The notes under the pieces: generated by a model
Database searches by the model: none
The model's input: only the letters and a program-made list of their open reading frames with translations
Told to the model about the DNA's origin: nothing
Part shown: one piece after another, positions 61,591 through 64,000 of the stretch
How positions within the stretch are numbered: position 1 is the first letter of the stretch
Layout of the letters: each line of letters opens with the position of its first letter
Translations under genes and position numbers: made by a program
NCBI GenBank assembly: GCA_018907035.1
Contig: JACCIC010000019.1
Coordinates: forward strand, 3,090,501-3,154,500
Reading direction: 5' to 3'
Length of the DNA: 64,000 nucleotides
From: Sycobia sp. Sy_11
Lineage: Eukaryota > Arthropoda > Insecta > Hymenoptera > Epichrysomallidae

Positions 61591-62858
61591 GCTTCTTCGC
61601 CCAGCCGTTCCGTCGCGGCGAGGCCGCCGGCGCCTCGTCGGCCACCACCCAGCCGTTGTCGTCGAAGAGGTTCTGCTCCTCGAGCGATTCGTACTTTATA
61701 GGAACGTTACCGTCGTTGAGCGAGCCCTTCCCGTCGGCCTCGAGCGCACCGGTCTCGTCTCCGTCCTCGTCCTCGTCCTCGTCTCCGTCCTCGTCGTCGT
61801 CCCCGTCCTCATCCGAATCCGACGCAGTCGTCTCGCCGTCTTCGTCGCCCGCCAGGCCGTTACCGAGCCTCCCGGCCCCCGGCTCCGAGTCCGTGCCGCT
61901 GCTGCTGCTCCGCCCCTGCGCCCCGTGGCCGTTGGCGTAGCCGTTCTCCGTCACGTGGGCGTGGTCCTCGACGCCGCGGTCGTTTCGTAGTGTCTCGTTC
62001 GTCTTATCGCGATTCTGGCTCGCTTCTAAATCATTGCTATCAGTCTCAAATCTCTCATTAACGGGGACGACGGCCGTGCCGCCGTCCTCCTCGCGCTCGG
62101 ACTCGCTCGGCTCGGACCCGGTCCCGGTGAGCCCGCCGCTGTCGTCGCCGTCGGCGTCGTCGTCGTCGTCGTCGTCGCGCCCCTCGCGCCTGTCGTCTCC
62201 GTTCCTCGTCGCGTCGGCGATGGCTCTGTCATCGTCATCGTCGTCCCCGCGCGAGCCCCAGCGCCTGCCCTCGACGAAGATCTCGACGTCGGCGGGGCCG
62301 CGGCCGGCGCCCGTCGGCGCTCCGCCGCCGGGCGCCGCTGCCGCCGCGCTCGGCCCCGCTAACTCGTCGCTGATGGCCCCGGTGCTTTGTGGCGACGGCA
62401 GTCGCGCGGCGTCGCCCGCCCGGGCCGCGGTGCCGTCGGCGCCGGCGCCGCCCTCGCCGGGCGCGGCAGCGGCGCCGACGGCAGCGACAACGACAGGCCT
62501 ATCGCCTCCGCGGCCGACGCTCGACGAGGAGGACGAGGACGCTTCCCCATCGGTCAGTAAAAGGTCGCGCTCGCCGGGCGCGGCGGCGTCACTCGGCGGC
62601 GCGTGACCGTCGCCACGGCGCTCCGCCGTCGGCGCGACTGCGCTCTCATGATTGCGATCGTCATCATTGTCATTGTCACGACCATTAAACGCCCTAGAAC
62701 GATTATGGCCCAGGGGATTACTGGAATTAGAACCGAAGTCGTGGCGGTCGTGATCGTTATTTACGAACCTGCTGGTGTAGCCGCTCGTTGTCGTGGGCGC
62801 GGCCGTGCTCGCTGGCGATAGCACCGATTGCGAGGGACTGCCCCTCGTCGTCCCGTAC
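48259..62858 (-). CDS. tn: TRIM-NHL protein, thin/abba-like (gene span, C-terminal part)
   Basis: TRIM-NHL proteins are RING E3 ubiquitin ligases with a C-terminal NHL beta-propeller for target binding; insect thin (abba, TRIM32-like) acts in muscle. Reading leftward, exons are 62858-61229 (acidic), 57178-56642 (Arg/Ser-rich), 54091-54026 and 53842-53780 (near-identical small exons), 52829-52668 (linker), 49976-49832 and 48972-48259 (six NHL repeats, ending NHRIQIF and TGA). Phases match from 57178 to the stop; the join from 61229 to 57178 does not match, so an exon is unseen there. RING, B-box and coiled-coil exons are not in the window. Assignment to thin rather than wech/lin-41 or another TRIM-NHL rests on remembered similarity of the NHL region (CDKENHRVQVF, NNHRVQIFDVNG); mei-P26 and brat have more divergent repeats. 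Confidence 0.75.
48973..49831 (-). other. thin-like intron within the NHL domain
   Basis: AT-rich intron with a TA array (49762-49810) close to the donor and a short GA run near 49016-49028. No other exon is seen. Confidence 0.85.
49762..49810. repeat. TA microsatellite next to an NHL exon donor
   Basis: About 24 TA units, starting roughly 20 bases inside the intron from the donor at 49831. Confidence 0.9.
49832..49976 (-). CDS. tn: thin-like exon: start of NHL domain, repeat 1
   Basis: The exon runs phase 2 to 0, with acceptor ttttaaag and donor TTCAG|GTGAGC. It encodes GQYLLKRRMLFKFGMRGSEA, then CFTWPRGLAVGPDNSIVVAD and SSNHRVQ. A TA dinucleotide array starts about 20 bases into the intron after the donor. 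Confidence 0.92.
49977..52667 (-). other. thin-like intron
   Basis: AT-rich and featureless apart from a T run near 51016-51030. Short open frames here lack protein-like content. Confidence 0.8.
52668..52829 (-). CDS. tn: thin-like exon: Ser-rich linker before NHL
   Basis: This 162-nt exon runs phase 2 to 2, with acceptor ggttttttcag and donor ACTAG|GTGAGTC. It encodes SAGSTSRRLSLGLPLRHGQA and SFESSDDDQKNPAGSPTSP, then an Ala/Pro run ending GSSTR. Phases fit both the small tandem exons upstream and the NHL exon downstream, which supports it strongly although the sequence is low complexity. Confidence 0.82.
52830..53779 (-). other. thin-like intron with A/T homopolymers
   Basis: The intron contains T runs (52862-52870, 53345-53364) and an A-rich stretch (about 53139-53182) on the plus strand. 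No exon is seen. Confidence 0.8.
53780..53842 (-). CDS. tn: thin-like tandem exon, downstream copy
   Basis: This 63-nt exon has acceptor cattttag, donor GTGGG|GTAAGAG, and runs phase 2 to 2. It encodes RLEDKINAVANSLNENKYRV-G. It is a near copy of 54026-54091, differing by two synonymous changes, two Lys-to-Asn changes and one Gly fewer. Both copies fit the same flanking phases, so either or both could be included. Confidence 0.8.
54026..54091 (-). CDS. tn: thin-like tandem exon, upstream copy
   Basis: This 66-nt exon has acceptor ccttttag, donor GGCGG|GTAAGAA, and runs phase 2 to 2. It encodes RLEDKINAVAKSLKENKYRV-GG, probably an amphipathic helix followed by a short turn. In transcript order it comes first, 183 nt ahead of its copy. 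Confidence 0.8.
54827..55327. mobile_element. Candidate hAT-like MITE (degenerate)
   Basis: The ends form an inverted repeat: TAGTGCTGGGA at the left and TCCCAGCACTG at the right, similar to hAT-type termini (CAGTG...). Internal GGATATCCG palindromes and related TATCCG repeats occur near both ends. The flanking 8 bases (gaaaaccg and gaataaat) match only partly, so a target-site duplication is not clear. There is no transposase. The open frame at 54757-55053 overlaps it and is not thought to be a gene. Confidence 0.4.
56471..56520. repeat. TA microsatellite
   Basis: About 25 TA units in a thin-like intron, about 120 bases past a donor. Confidence 0.9.
56642..57178 (-). CDS. tn: thin-like exon: Arg/Ser-rich disordered region
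   Basis: This 537-nt exon runs phase 2 to 2, with acceptor cacgtttcag and donor TCCAG|GTGAGG. It encodes FLNKSRSQAALAG, a Gly/Ser run, TRYSALKDRRQRLARSRSSH, NAYLAAKYGAGSELARSRSS and LSSWARYLKNKYGNRTAKDK. SRSSH and the AAKYG/KNKYG elements each occur twice, which suggests an internal repeat of a short linear motif. Its 3' end joins in frame to the tandem exons. Confidence 0.85.
57179..61228 (-). other. thin-like intron region with at least one unseen exon expected
   Basis: The flanking exon phases (0 at 61229, 2 required at 57178) do not match, so a small exon of length 2 mod 3, or another splice choice, is expected here. Strong-looking donors near 57543 and 60286 were examined, but their frames contain stops. 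TA arrays lie at about 59837-59890 and 60057-60105. Confidence 0.5.
59837..60105. repeat. Two TA microsatellites
   Basis: TA arrays at about 59837-59890 and 60057-60105 with unique sequence between. Confidence 0.85.
61229..62858 (-). CDS. tn: thin-like large exon: acidic low-complexity region
   Basis: This 1,630-nt exon has acceptor tttccaacag (phase 2) and donor CAAATG|GTAACC (phase 0). It encodes RYGTTRGSPSQSVLSPASTA, Asn/Asp-rich and Ala/Gly-rich runs, many Asp and Glu runs, and the elements LFDDNGWVVADE, RRNGWAKK and GENGWVVVEDD. It stays open for 543 codons in GC-rich sequence with consistent splice borders, so it is real coding sequence. Its place in the same transcript as the NHL exons is inferred from strand and order; the phase does not connect directly to the 56.6-kb exon. 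Confidence 0.75.
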
Positions 62859-62995
62859 CTGTTGGAAAACAATAAAGCAGACAATGATTTGCCGTCACTG
62901 GCCAGTTATACGCGCACGACACTTGCGCACGCGCGCGCACGCGTCGTTAGTATACCTATATCAGGGGGTTAAGTACGGCATCGTCGATTACCCTT

Positions 62996-63043
<48 letters not shown>

Positions 63044-64000
63044 TAAGGATAATTCGCGAATGATATGTTACGAGCTAGGGCGAATGTTAGTACGATATGC
63101 ATTTTATGTAAGCAATTAGTATTTAATCAGCTGACACACCCTTCTATAATAAACTATTTGTTAGAGTATTTTATAACATGTAGCATCTAAAATTTTAAAT
63201 CTATTAAAATTTATTCTGCCTATAACTATTCTACAAATAAAGCTCAAATGAAAGATAAACTAACGCGTTATCGAAGAATCAAATCGATTTACTGTATCAC
63301 AGAAATAAAAACTCTTTGTACACGAAAACATAACTAATGATCTAATATTGGTTAATTTTTATGCCGAAGCTGCATAAAAAATATATATTATTACTTATTT
63401 AAATAAAAATATCTTCTTATTTGTTCATTATCCGATTCCTTTAAACTTATCCGCAATAATTAGAGACTTATAAATGTTTTAAATTGATTCGAAAGTAAAA
63501 ATATAAAACCTTTTTATTTAATATATACGATTTTCCCAGTGAGATCAATAAATTTAATAATATCTTTGCAAAGCATGGAAAAATTTCCGTTAACTAAACT
63601 TCACTGGCTGCGCGCCAATGCATATAATTCGTGTATATCTTGCACATTTAACATTTTACTACGTCGCTAAGTATTGCCAGTAGCCGTTGGACCGAAATTT
63701 TCCACCGACTTCGGTTTCAATTTGTCATAAGCTAGCCAAGATAAATGAACAGAAAATTGAATTGGGTTTAACTAAAAATTTAACAACAAAAATTTATGCG
63801 TAAAAATAAGAGAAATGTTTAAAACTGAAACGAAACATAATAAAAACGATTGCAATAAATGATAGTCATTGTATGAATGTGAAAAATTTGAATAAAACAA
63901 GATAAATCGTGCCATAAAACGCGAACGAAAATACAATCAAATACAATACACTTAAAAAGCATGAAAATTGTTCATAAATTCAAAGTATTTTATCACAAAC
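62859..64000 (-). other. thin-like intron continuing past the window edge
   Basis: Contains a GA repeat (63000-63039) and AT-rich DNA; no upstream exon is recognised before the edge. Confidence 0.65.
63000..63039. repeat. GA microsatellite
   Basis: About 20 GA units. Confidence 0.9.

Noticed and set aside
1..64000. CRISPR arrays, operons, prophage or other prokaryotic systems
   Set aside because: The repeats are microsatellites, not spaced direct repeats, and the genes are intron-rich animal genes.

Overview
The window is eukaryotic and almost certainly from an insect nuclear genome, most likely a hymenopteran. This rests on GC-rich coding exons in very AT-rich introns, GT-AG splice sites, dense GA/CT and TA microsatellites, and two recognisable animal genes in a convergent arrangement. 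Species cannot be decided from the sequence alone, and no bacterial features are present.

Plus strand, about 12.26-36.6 kb: the calmodulin-binding transcription activator CAMTA. Twelve exons plus one 25-nt microexon can be joined with consistent splice phases. They encode the CG-1 DNA-binding domain, a glutamine-rich linker, an acidic segment, the TIG/IPT domain, ankyrin repeats, IQ motifs and a short serine-rich tail, about 1,130 residues. The N-terminal exon that should precede the CG-1 domain is not recognised in the first 12.25 kb, which is treated as upstream or first-intron sequence with several GC-rich islands.

Minus strand, about 62.86-48.26 kb (read right to left): the C-terminal part of a TRIM-NHL protein, best matched to insect thin (abba, TRIM32-like). 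It has a long acidic low-complexity exon, an Arg/Ser-rich exon, a pair of near-identical tandem small exons, a linker exon, and two exons encoding six NHL repeats that end at a stop codon. The RING, B-box and coiled-coil exons should lie beyond the right edge.

Between the two stop codons (36.6-48.26 kb) there is no recognisable gene. The stretch is rich in microsatellites and probably holds the 3' UTRs of both genes.

No new multi-gene system was found. The most interesting items are the duplicated exon pair in thin, a CAMTA microexon paired with a tandem acceptor that restores frame, a possible intron-retention truncation of CAMTA, an overlapping Gln/His-rich frame at the CAMTA 3' end, a hAT-like MITE candidate and a tRNA-derived SINE-like element. 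The two genes are not known to act together; their adjacency looks positional.
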